Positions 23,715-31,726 of a DNA stretch of 64,000 bases are shown here, in pieces. This stretch comes from Cupriavidus sp. BIS7 (GTDB lineage Bacteria; Pseudomonadota; Gammaproteobacteria; Burkholderiales; Burkholderiaceae). Both the position numbers and the translations under genes were made by a program. The notes under the pieces were generated by a model. The model had not been told where the DNA came from and did no database searches. It saw only the letters and a program-made list of their open reading frames with translations. The DNA lies in contig NZ_ALOU01000058.1 in NCBI RefSeq assembly GCF_000292345.1, positions 1 to 64,000 on the forward strand, read 5' to 3'. How positions within the stretch are numbered: the first letter of the stretch is position 1; every line of letters begins with the position of its first letter.

Positions 23715-23745
23715 TACCTTTTAGGTGCTTATAAGGCACAAATTG

Positions 23746-23856
23746 TGACAAAATCTGGCAATTCATGGCGTGCGGAATGACAAATTCTGTCAGTGATGGT
23801 TTGGCTATATGAGAAGTGTGACAAATTGTGTCACTCTGCACTGACGGAAATTGTCA
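23746..23856 (-). promoter_or_regulatory. Array of TGACA/TGTCA motifs upstream of the pilA promoter
   Basis: TGACA or TGTCA occurs at 23746, 23778, 23788, 23819, 23829 and 23852, two pairs forming dyads of the type TGACAAATTSTGTCA. PilR is reported to bind repeated (C/G)TGTC boxes; this AT-rich array, 30-140 bp upstream of the -24 element, is therefore a candidate enhancer. Confidence 0.6.
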
Positions 23857-23863
23857 TCCGGCC

Positions 23864-25186
23864 CTAGCTGTCTTCCCCAGCAAGCGCCGTCTGCGTAGCC
23901 GCCGTCGGCAACCGCGACACCAGCAACTGGTCGATCTTGTGATGGTCGATGTCGACCACCTCGAAGCGGAAGCCTGCCACGGTGATCGATTCCGACTTCT
24001 TCGGGATACGTTTTAGCGAGTAGATGACCAGCCCGGCGGCGGTGTCGACATAGTCCTCGCCGGGCAGCATGTCGAGGTCGAGCGCTTTTTTCAGGTCCAC
24101 CAGCGGGGTCAGGCCGTCTACCAGCCATGACGAATCGTCGCGGCGCACGATCTGTTCGTCTTCGTTCGAGTACAGGATGTCGCCCATCAGCGCGCCGACG
24201 ATGTCGTCGAGCGTGACGATGCCGACAACCAGGCCGTACTCGTTCATCACCACCGCAAAGTTCTCGTGCATCTCGCGGAAGCGGGTCAGCGATTCGGACA
24301 GCGTCAGCGTATCCGGTACCACCAGCACGTTCTTGTCGTAGTGCTTGCCGATGCTGTCCAGCGCCGCGCCGGATTCGTCGGCCAGCAGCAGTTGCAGGAT
24401 GTCTTTCGAATCGATATAGCCGAGCACATCGTCGATGCTCTTGCCGCACACCGGGTACTGCGCGTGCGGTTGCTTGACGAGTTTGCGGCGCACGCTGTCG
24501 GCGGTCTCGTCCAGCGTCAGGAACACCACGTCGTCGCGCGGGGTCATGATGGCCGTGATTGGCTTCGAGTCGAGTTCGAACACGTTTTCGATCAGATGCA
24601 GCTCGTGCTTGTGCAGCACGCCGGCTTCGGCGCCCGCATCGACCATCGCGGCGATGTCTTCGGTGGTGATCTGATCGACCGGCTTGGTGGGGATGCCAAA
24701 CAGCTTGAGCGTGGCATCGGCCGCCGTATTGAACACCCAGACCACCGGCTTGAAGATCCTGAGCAGCGTGAGCATCGGGCCGATCACGTGCACGGCGCAT
24801 GTCTCCGGGAAGGTCATGGCGATGCGCTTGGGAATCAGGTCTGCGAACTGGATGAACAGCAGCGTAACGATCAGGAATGAGCCGATGTTGGCCACGCGCT
24901 GCGCAAGGCTGGCGTCCACATACGGCAGCAGAAGTCCGTAGACAAGGTCGGACACATGCTTCTCGCCAAGAATACCGGCCAGGATGGCCACGCTGTTGAC
25001 GCCGATCTGCACCACGGTAAAGAAGTTGCCGGGCTCTTCCTTGAGCAGCAATACCTTGGTTGCGCGTCGGTCGCCACGCTCGGACAGGACTTGGAGCTTG
25101 GTGCGCCGGGCAGCGGTCAGGGCGATCTCGGAGATCGAGAAAAACGCGCTCGCCAGCACGAGGAGGATCAGGGTAAGGACGAACAT
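23864..25186 (-). CDS. CNNM/CorC-family membrane protein (HlyC/CorC type)
   Basis: Inner-membrane protein of 440 aa. An N-terminal DUF21 (CNNM) transmembrane domain (about 1-190) contains SAFFSISEIALTAARR and ADLIPKRIAMTFPE; two CBS domains follow (about 205-330; IMTPRDDVVFLTLDE and VVMNEYGLVVGIVTLDDI), then the CorC_HlyC domain (about 345-425, SSWLVDGLTPLVDLKKAL). Bacterial CNNM homologues take part in magnesium/cobalt export or tolerance. The name hemolysin is historical. Its start is not strongly marked by a ribosome site. Its end is next to the pilA enhancer region. Confidence 0.88.
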   Translation of the reverse strand: MFVLTLILLVLASAFFSISEIALTAARRTKLQVLSERGDRRATKVLLLKEEPGNFFTVVQIGVNSVAILAGILGEKHVSDLVYGLLLPYVDASLAQRVANIGSFLIVTLLFIQFADLIPKRIAMTFPETCAVHVIGPMLTLLRIFKPVVWVFNTAADATLKLFGIPTKPVDQITTEDIAAMVDAGAEAGVLHKHELHLIENVFELDSKPITAIMTPRDDVVFLTLDETADSVRRKLVKQPHAQYPVCGKSIDDVLGYIDSKDILQLLLADESGAALDSIGKHYDKNVLVVPDTLTLSESLTRFREMHENFAVVMNEYGLVVGIVTLDDIVGALMGDILYSNEDEQIVRRDDSSWLVDGLTPLVDLKKALDLDMLPGEDYVDTAAGLVIYSLKRIPKKSESITVAGFRFEVVDIDHHKIDQLLVSRLPTAATQTALAGEDS

Positions 25187-25315
25187 AGGGGTTACGCGCC
25201 GATCGGTGCGTGTTGATGATGGTGCACCGCGTGTGGCGCTGTCAATTGTCTGGTCAATGTCTGCTCCTGCCTGCTTCGGCCTGTTCCGGTCGTCCTTGTC
25301 ATCCCTATCTAGTCG

Positions 25316-26269
25316 CTAGCGGGTGGCCGGGTCGAATTGCACGATAGGTGCTTCCAGACGGTCGCCCAACGTGGCGGCCAACGCCGTGGCGGACGCCGCG
25401 AACTGTTCCTGCATGTCGTCGACCAGACTCGATGCGCCGCGATGGGTGGCGCGCAGCATCTGGATCTCGAACGGCAATTCGGGTTGCACATCGTGCAGCG
25501 CGACGTTGGCCGGGTTGGCGCTCAACGCTGTGTATTGATCGAGCAGCGTCACGCCGAGCCCTGCATCGACCAGGGCCAGCGCCAGCGAGTAGGTTTGCAC
25601 CTCTAGCGTCGAGTGGGGCTCCAGGGCGTGGCGCGCCAGCGTTTGCCGAACAAGTAGCCCAAGAGAGCTGTCGTCGTCATAGCCGATAAACGGGCGATCC
25701 ATCAGCTTGCGGATTGCCACGATGCCACGCTTGCCGCCGGACGGGAGCGGCTGGGGGCGAGGCACGGCCAGCAGCATGCGTCCCGCGGCCACGGGTTTGC
25801 TGGTGATCGCTTCATGCCGCGGCGGCGCGAAGGCGAAGCCCACGTCGATCTGGTTGGCCAGCAGTGCCTCGACGATCTCGCTGGTATGGTGCGTCAGCAC
25901 CTGGACCTGCGTTTCCGGATGTCGCGCACAGAACCGGCGAACCGCAGGCACCAGCAGTGGATTGGCCAGGCTTGGCGTGGCGGCTACGCGCAGGCGCCCG
26001 GCCCCCTTGTGGCGCAGGCTCTCCGAAACGCGCCGCACGCGCTCGATCTCCCCATATAGCCTTTCGACATCCCCATAGAGCGCCATGGCCTCGGGCGTTG
26101 GCTGCAGCCGGCCTCGCTGCCGATCGAACAGGCGGAAGCCGAGCGAGGACTCTGCATGCTGCAGCACGCGGGAAACCACGGGCTGGGAGACATGGAGCAG
26201 GCGCGCTGCCTCGCTGACAGTGCCGGTCAGCATGACGGCGCGGAAGACTTCGATCTGGCGTAGGCGCAT
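25316..26269 (-). CDS. LysR-family transcriptional regulator
   Basis: 317-aa regulator with an N-terminal winged helix-turn-helix (MRLRQIEVFRAVMLTGTVSEAARLLHVSQPVVSRVLQ, here seen as the VSEAARLLHVSQPVVSRVL core at about 18-36) and a C-terminal periplasmic-binding-like effector domain. It is divergent from the dadA-like gene with a 181-bp shared promoter region, the standard arrangement in which a LysR protein controls its neighbour. The effector is probably an amino acid or related compound given the adjacent dehydrogenase and glutamate-binding protein. Confidence 0.9.
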   Translation of the reverse strand: MRLRQIEVFRAVMLTGTVSEAARLLHVSQPVVSRVLQHAESSLGFRLFDRQRGRLQPTPEAMALYGDVERLYGEIERVRRVSESLRHKGAGRLRVAATPSLANPLLVPAVRRFCARHPETQVQVLTHHTSEIVEALLANQIDVGFAFAPPRHEAITSKPVAAGRMLLAVPRPQPLPSGGKRGIVAIRKLMDRPFIGYDDDSSLGLLVRQTLARHALEPHSTLEVQTYSLALALVDAGLGVTLLDQYTALSANPANVALHDVQPELPFEIQMLRATHRGASSLVDDMQEQFAASATALAATLGDRLEAPIVQFDPATR

Positions 26270-26450
26270 CGTTCAGGTGCGATGGAGTATTCGGCGTGGT
26301 GCGGGGAAATGGTGCTTTGCACTACGGGTAGACCCGGGTGGCGGGCATCTATAGCTTGAGGACATATTCTGGCACGTATTGGCATTGGGCAAGCCGCGCA
26401 GGGTGATCTACGCTCTGGCCCATTGTTTGAACGGGATGCAAGGCTAGTCG

Positions 26451-27728
26451 ATGCGCGTAGCGATCGTGGGTGCGGGCGTGGTTGGCATGACCACCGCCTG
26501 GCGGTTGGTCAACGATGGTCATGAAGTGACAGTGGTGGAACGCCATGACGGGCCGGGAGAGGAAACCAGCTTCGCCAATGGCGGGCAGCTCAGCTACAGC
26601 TACGTGGCGCCGCTGGCCGGGCCGGGCGTGCTGTCGAAGGTGCCGGGCTGGCTGCTGGACCGCGACTCGCCCATGCGCTTCCGTCCGTCGATGGACCCCG
26701 CGCAATGGCGCTGGCTGCTGGCCTTCGTTGGCGCGTGCAATGCATCGACGAGCGAGGCCACCACTCGGAAGCTGCTGCGCCTGGCCTTTTATTCGCGAGA
26801 TCTGATGCAGGCGTTCGTCAGCCGGCCGGATGCACGGGAGGAGGGCGGAGGTTTTGACTTTGCGCGGCGCGGCAAGCTGATCGTGCATCGCGATGCTGCG
26901 GCGTACGAGTCGGCGTGTCGACTGCTGGATTACCAGGCGAGCCTTGGCTGCGAGCAGCAGGCGCTGGACCGCGATGCAACCGTCGCGCTGGAGCCGGCGC
27001 TGGCCGGCATCAGACAGGACATCGCCGGTGCAATCTACACGCCGAGCGAAGAAGTGGGGGACTGTCACCGCTTCTGCGTGTCGCTGGCCCATCTGTTGCA
27101 AGGCAGGCCCGGTGTCACGCTGCGCTTCGGTACGCGTGTGACCGAACTGGTGCGCACCGGCGACCGCGTCACCGGCCTGCGTACCGATACGGGGGAGATT
27201 CGCGCCGATGTGGTGATCGTGTCAGGCGGGATCGGTAGCGTGCCGCTGCTCAAGCCGCTCGGCGTTAGGCCGATGTTGTGGCCGCTCAAGGGCTACAGCA
27301 TCACGGTGCGGATTGCCGAAGGCGTGCTGGCGCCGCGCATCAGCGTGACGGACTTCGCCAACAAGATCGTCTACGCGCGCATTGGCGACACGCTGCGCGT
27401 GGCGGGGGTGGCGGATATTGTGCGCGGCGGCGCCGTGATCGACCGGGAGCGTGCGCAGACGCTGGTCACGCAGACACGCGCCGTGTTTGGCGACGTGGCC
27501 AGCGGTGCCGGCCTTGACGCGCTGCAGCCATGGGCAGGATTGCGCCCGGCTACGCCGACAGGGATGCCCATGATCGGCGAATCGCGCGTTCGCGGCCTGT
27601 GGTTGAACCTTGGCCACGGCGCACTCGGCTTTACGTTGGCCATGGGCAGCGCCGGGCTGCTGGCCGACAGGCTGGCTGGCCGCGAGCCGGCCATCGATGC
27701 CGGAGATTTCAGTGCAGCGTCTGCCTAG
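26451..27728 (+). CDS. dadA: D-amino-acid dehydrogenase (DadA-type FAD oxidoreductase)
   Basis: Membrane-associated flavoprotein of 425 aa that oxidatively deaminates D-amino acids and passes electrons to the respiratory chain. The FAD motif VAIVGAGVVGMTTAWRLVNDG opens the protein; the family signature ETSFANGGQLSYSYVAPLA follows at about residues 39-57, and the C-terminal GLWLNLGHGALGFTLAMGSA closes the FAD site. No alanine racemase (dadX) is adjacent, so this may be a paralogue with a different D-amino acid substrate rather than the alanine catabolic enzyme. LysR regulator divergent; glutamate/aspartate-binding protein 115 bases downstream. Confidence 0.82.
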   Translation: MRVAIVGAGVVGMTTAWRLVNDGHEVTVVERHDGPGEETSFANGGQLSYSYVAPLAGPGVLSKVPGWLLDRDSPMRFRPSMDPAQWRWLLAFVGACNASTSEATTRKLLRLAFYSRDLMQAFVSRPDAREEGGGFDFARRGKLIVHRDAAAYESACRLLDYQASLGCEQQALDRDATVALEPALAGIRQDIAGAIYTPSEEVGDCHRFCVSLAHLLQGRPGVTLRFGTRVTELVRTGDRVTGLRTDTGEIRADVVIVSGGIGSVPLLKPLGVRPMLWPLKGYSITVRIAEGVLAPRISVTDFANKIVYARIGDTLRVAGVADIVRGGAVIDRERAQTLVTQTRAVFGDVASGAGLDALQPWAGLRPATPTGMPMIGESRVRGLWLNLGHGALGFTLAMGSAGLLADRLAGREPAIDAGDFSAASA

Positions 27729-27843
27729 CTTTTGAGGCCGACGCACACGGGTTGTGCTGGAAGTCGTAGTACGTAGATTGAGATTGCCTCGAGTTGTGAC
27801 ATTAGCCGTGCCATTAAACCAAGCCCCATCAAGGAGCCGAACC

Positions 27844-28752
27844 ATGAAGTCACTGTCTGTCCGTCCGACCACCATCACCCGCCTGCTGGCTGCCGCCGCG
27901 CTGGTCTGCGCCGCTGCCGGCGCGCATGCCGCGGATGGCGATACGCTCAAGAAGATCAAGGACAGCGGCGTGATCTCGCTCGGCTACCGCGAATCGTCGA
28001 TCCCGTTTTCGTACTCGGACGGCAAGGAAGTCATGGGCTACTCCCACGATTACCTGCTGTCGATCGTCGACAAGGTGAAGTCGACGCTGAACATGCCGAA
28101 CCTGCAGGTCAAGATGATCCCGATCACGTCGCAGAACCGCATTCCGCTGATGCAGAACGGCACGATCGATATCGAGTGCGGCAGCACCACGAACAACCTT
28201 GAGCGCCAGAAGCAGGTGGCGTTCTCCAACAGCCTGTTCATCTACGGCATTCGCATGCTGACGAAGAAGGATTCGGGCGTGACGGATTTCCCGCAGCTCA
28301 AGGACAAGAACGTGGTGACCACGGCCGGCACCACTGGCGAGCGCCTGCTGGTCAAGATGAACGGCGAAGGCATGAACATGAACCTAACCAGCGCCAAGGA
28401 CCATGGCCAGGCCTTCCTGATCCTGGAGTCGGGACGCGCCGTTGCATTCGTCATGGACGAGCCGCTGCTCTACGGCGAGCGCACCAAGGCAAAGAACGCC
28501 GCCGACTGGGTAGTGGCCGGCAAGCCGCTGCAGACCGAAAACTACGCCTGCATGTTCCGCAAGGATGATCCGTCGTTCAAGAAGCTCGTTGATGGCGTGG
28601 TGGCCGACACGATGAAGAGCGGCCGCGCCGAGAAGCTCTACGCAAAGTGGTTCCAGTCCCCGATCCCGCCGCGCGGCATCAACATGAACTACCCGCTGTC
28701 GCCGGATATGAAGCAATTGTTTGCAGAGCCCAACGACAAGGCATTCCAATAA
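27844..28752 (+). CDS. gltI: Glutamate/aspartate-binding periplasmic protein, orphan
   Basis: Family 3 solute-binding protein of 302 aa, the same length as E. coli GltI and collinear with it (LGYRESSIPFSYSDGK, MIPITSQNRIPLMQNGTIDIECGSTTNN, SAKDHGQAFLILESGRAVAF, PNDKAF at the end). A Sec signal ends at about residue 27 (AGAHAAD). AAGGAG precedes the ATG at 27844. The permease and ATPase genes gltJKL that normally follow are absent; repeats and the cyanophycin genes come next. It must use membrane components encoded elsewhere, possibly the importer at 16.7-19.7 kb. Confidence 0.92.
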   Translation: MKSLSVRPTTITRLLAAAALVCAAAGAHAADGDTLKKIKDSGVISLGYRESSIPFSYSDGKEVMGYSHDYLLSIVDKVKSTLNMPNLQVKMIPITSQNRIPLMQNGTIDIECGSTTNNLERQKQVAFSNSLFIYGIRMLTKKDSGVTDFPQLKDKNVVTTAGTTGERLLVKMNGEGMNMNLTSAKDHGQAFLILESGRAVAFVMDEPLLYGERTKAKNAADWVVAGKPLQTENYACMFRKDDPSFKKLVDGVVADTMKSGRAEKLYAKWFQSPIPPRGINMNYPLSPDMKQLFAEPNDKAFQ

Positions 28753-29119
28753 GGACAGTTTTGCAGTTCAGTTTAAGCGGGGGTCTCTCCTACTTGATCG
28801 ACAAGTAGGGGGAGGGGAGGGTGTAGATGCATCCAGAAAAACAGAGCGCTGTACAGCGGCGTATCAGCATCGAGCCCTCTCCTCATCTGGCGGCACAGGG
28901 AACTGCGAAGCGCGTTGTTATGCGCTCCCCTCGCCCACTTGTGGGAGAGGGGTGGGGGAGAGGGCTTTGAGGTTCAAATCACGATCACACGCATCTTGAG
29001 CCGCTTTGCCCTCTCCCGCGCGGCGGGAGAGGGGAGCAACCCACTGGCATGTGAGACGGGATCGATGTTCTTCCCCTTCCCGCAGGCGCAGCGGGAGAGG
29101 GGAGCACACAACGGGTGAA
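28753..29119. repeat. Gap with a hairpin and three GC-rich palindromic repeats
   Basis: No gene is seen. A hairpin CCTACTTG-atcga-CAAGTAGG at 28789-28809 sits 37 bases after gltI. Palindromic repeats of the window-wide family lie at 28922-28964 (with a GGTTCAAATC tail), 29011-29038 and about 29071-29106. The last ends just before the cyanophycin synthetase stop, so the repeats mark the convergent ends of gltI and cphA. Confidence 0.75.
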
Positions 29120-31690
29120 TTACTGCTCAGCGATGCGCTTTGCGATGTGGTCTAGCGCTTCTTCCACCTGGTCGATCAGGATCAGGCACAGGTCGCCGGG
29201 CTGCAGATGGCTCAGTGCGGTGTCGATGGCCACGAACTCGCCGCGGATTTCCTCGACCTGGCTCGTGCGCTGGGCGCCTTGCAGGCCCTCGCGCAGCAAC
29301 GCCAGTACCTCGCCATCCTCACGGCCGCGCTGGCACTGATCCTGGTACAGCACCACCTCGTCGAACACGCCGCCGAGAATTTGCGTCTGCTTGCGGATGT
29401 CCTCGTCGCGGCGGTCGCCCGCGCCGCTGATTACCACCACGCGGCGCTTCGACGGGATGGACTGCACTGCATTGCACAGCGCCTGGATCGCGTCGGGGTT
29501 GTGGCCGTAGTCGGCAATCAGCGTGGCACCCTTGTAGTCGAACACGTTGAAGCGGCCAGGGGCCGTCGCGGCGTCGTTGACGAAGGTGGCCAGTGCGCGG
29601 CGGATCACTGCCCAGTCGATGCCCAGCGCCCAGGCGGCGGCCACCGACGACATGGCGTTCTCCACCTGGAATCCGATCGAACCATTGCGCGTGAGCGGAA
29701 TATCCGCGAGTGCGATGCGCACCGAGTTTTCGCCTTCGGTTGCCACGATATGGTCGCCGTCGACGAACACCACGCGCTTGCCCTGCGCACGGTGCAGCGC
29801 CATCGCTGGCAGGCCTGCGTCGTGGGCGAAGAGTGTGACGGAGCCAGGGCAGGCATCGGCCATGCGCGCGACCATCTGGTCGGCCGCATTGAGCACGGCC
29901 ATGCCGTGCGGCGCCACGTTCTGCACGATCACGCTCTTCAGCACGGCCAGGTCTTCCACGGTGCTGATGTACGACAGGCCAAGGTGGTCACCTTCGCCGA
30001 CGTTGGTCACCACGGCCACGTCGCAACGGTCGAACGCCAGGCCCTCGCGCAGCAAGCCGCCGCGCGCGGTTTCGAATACGGCCGCGTCGACATCCGGGTG
30101 CAGCAGGACGTTGCGCGCGCTGCGCGGACCGCTGCAGTCTCCGGTATCGATGCGTTCGCCCTGGATGTACACGCCGTCGGTGCCGGTCATGCCCATACGC
30201 AGGCCGTTGGATGCCAGGATATGCGTGATCAGGCGCACCGTGGTGGTCTTGCCGTTGGTGCCGGAAACCGCCACCACCGGGATGCGGCCGTCGTCGCCAT
30301 CGGTGAACATCGTCGAGATGATCGCTTCGCCAACGGCACGGCCCTTGCCGTACGACGGCTGCAGGTGCATGCGCAGGCCCGGCGCGGCGTTGACTTCCAC
30401 GATACCGCCGGCCTGTTCCTCGAACGGCTTGAGCATCGTCTCGCAGACGGCATCCACACCACAGATGTCCAGGCCCACCATCTGCGCAGCAGCCACGGCG
30501 CGTGCGGCGATGTCCGGGTGGACGTCGTCGGTGACGTCGGTGGCGCTGCCGCCGGTGGACAGGTTCGCGTTGTTGCGCAGAACCACGCGCGTGCCCTTGG
30601 CCGGCACGGAGTCGGCGGTCAGGCCCTGCTTGGCCAGCGTGGCCAGCGCGATGTCGTCAAAGCGGATCTTGGTCAGCGACGTGGCATGGCCTTCGCCACG
30701 GCGCGGGTCGCGGTTCACTTCCTCCACGAGTTGGCGCACCGTGTGCGATCCATCGCCAATCACCTGCGGCGGATCGCGGCGTGCTGCTGCCACGAGGTGC
30801 TTGCCCACCACGAGCAGGCGGAAGTCGTGGCCAGGGATGTAGCGTTCGACGATCACGTCGGAAGAAATGTCCGAGGCCACTTCATAGGCCGTCATCACTT
30901 CCTCGCGCGTACGGATGCGCACGGCTACGCCCTTGCCCTGGTTGCCGTCACGCGGCTTGACCACCACCGGGCCGTTGATTTCCTGCGCGGCGGCCCATGC
31001 CTCTTCGGCGCTGGAGACCGAGCGGCCCATCGGCACCGGCACGCCGGCCGCGTGCAGCAAGCTCTTGGTCAGATCTTTGTCCTGCGCGATCGATTCGGAC
31101 ACGGCGCTGGTCATGTCGGTTTCGGCGGCCTGGATGCGGCGCTGCTTGCTGCCCCAGCCGAACTGGACCATTGAGCCCTGCGTCAGGCGGCGATACGGAA
31201 TGCCGCGCGCCACGGCTGCGTAGACGATCGAGCCCGTGCTCGGGCCCAGGCGTACGTCTTCGTCGAGTTCGCGCAGGCGGTGCAGTGCATCGTCGAGATC
31301 GAACGGCAGGTCGTCACGTGCGGCGATGCAAAGCTGCTCGGCCAGTTCGAACGCCAGGCGGCCCACTTCCTCTTCGCTGTACTGCACCACCACCTGGTAG
31401 GTGCCCGGCTCGAGCGTGGGGGACGTATTGCTGAACGTGACCGGGCAGCCGGCCGAGGCCTGCAGCCCAAGCGCGGCCACTTCGAGCACGTGGGCCATTG
31501 ATGGTGAACCGGCATCTTCGTCGGGGCGCAGCGGGCCGATGGCCGGAAAGCGCCCGCGCAGACGGTCTTCGAAGCCGGGCAGTTCGGCCAGAAGATGGGA
31601 CTTGTCCGAGCACGCCACGATGGCTTCGATGGCCGTGTGACGGCACCAGAGATTCGGGCCACGCAGGGCCCGGATGCGAGAAACTTCCAT
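29120..31690 (-). CDS. cphA: Cyanophycin synthetase, canonical-motif copy
   Basis: Makes cyanophycin, a poly-aspartate backbone with arginine side chains, from Asp, Arg and ATP without ribosomes. 856 aa, close to the family's 870. Domains: N-terminal domain (1-160), ATP-grasp (about 210-470; KPRDGNQGKGVAVRI near 245), and Mur-ligase-like domain (about 475-856) with P-loop GTNGKTTT near 477 and canonical DYGHNPDA near 724. It lies 36 bases after the other synthetase gene and shares its operon. The two proteins are clearly homologous but diverged. No cyanophycinase gene is in the window. Confidence 0.93.
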   Translation of the reverse strand: MEVSRIRALRGPNLWCRHTAIEAIVACSDKSHLLAELPGFEDRLRGRFPAIGPLRPDEDAGSPSMAHVLEVAALGLQASAGCPVTFSNTSPTLEPGTYQVVVQYSEEEVGRLAFELAEQLCIAARDDLPFDLDDALHRLRELDEDVRLGPSTGSIVYAAVARGIPYRRLTQGSMVQFGWGSKQRRIQAAETDMTSAVSESIAQDKDLTKSLLHAAGVPVPMGRSVSSAEEAWAAAQEINGPVVVKPRDGNQGKGVAVRIRTREEVMTAYEVASDISSDVIVERYIPGHDFRLLVVGKHLVAAARRDPPQVIGDGSHTVRQLVEEVNRDPRRGEGHATSLTKIRFDDIALATLAKQGLTADSVPAKGTRVVLRNNANLSTGGSATDVTDDVHPDIAARAVAAAQMVGLDICGVDAVCETMLKPFEEQAGGIVEVNAAPGLRMHLQPSYGKGRAVGEAIISTMFTDGDDGRIPVVAVSGTNGKTTTVRLITHILASNGLRMGMTGTDGVYIQGERIDTGDCSGPRSARNVLLHPDVDAAVFETARGGLLREGLAFDRCDVAVVTNVGEGDHLGLSYISTVEDLAVLKSVIVQNVAPHGMAVLNAADQMVARMADACPGSVTLFAHDAGLPAMALHRAQGKRVVFVDGDHIVATEGENSVRIALADIPLTRNGSIGFQVENAMSSVAAAWALGIDWAVIRRALATFVNDAATAPGRFNVFDYKGATLIADYGHNPDAIQALCNAVQSIPSKRRVVVISGAGDRRDEDIRKQTQILGGVFDEVVLYQDQCQRGREDGEVLALLREGLQGAQRTSQVEEIRGEFVAIDTALSHLQPGDLCLILIDQVEEALDHIAKRIAEQ

Positions 31691-31726
31691 AGAATCAGTC
31701 TTCCGTTTTTCTTCGCGGCTCGCGCA

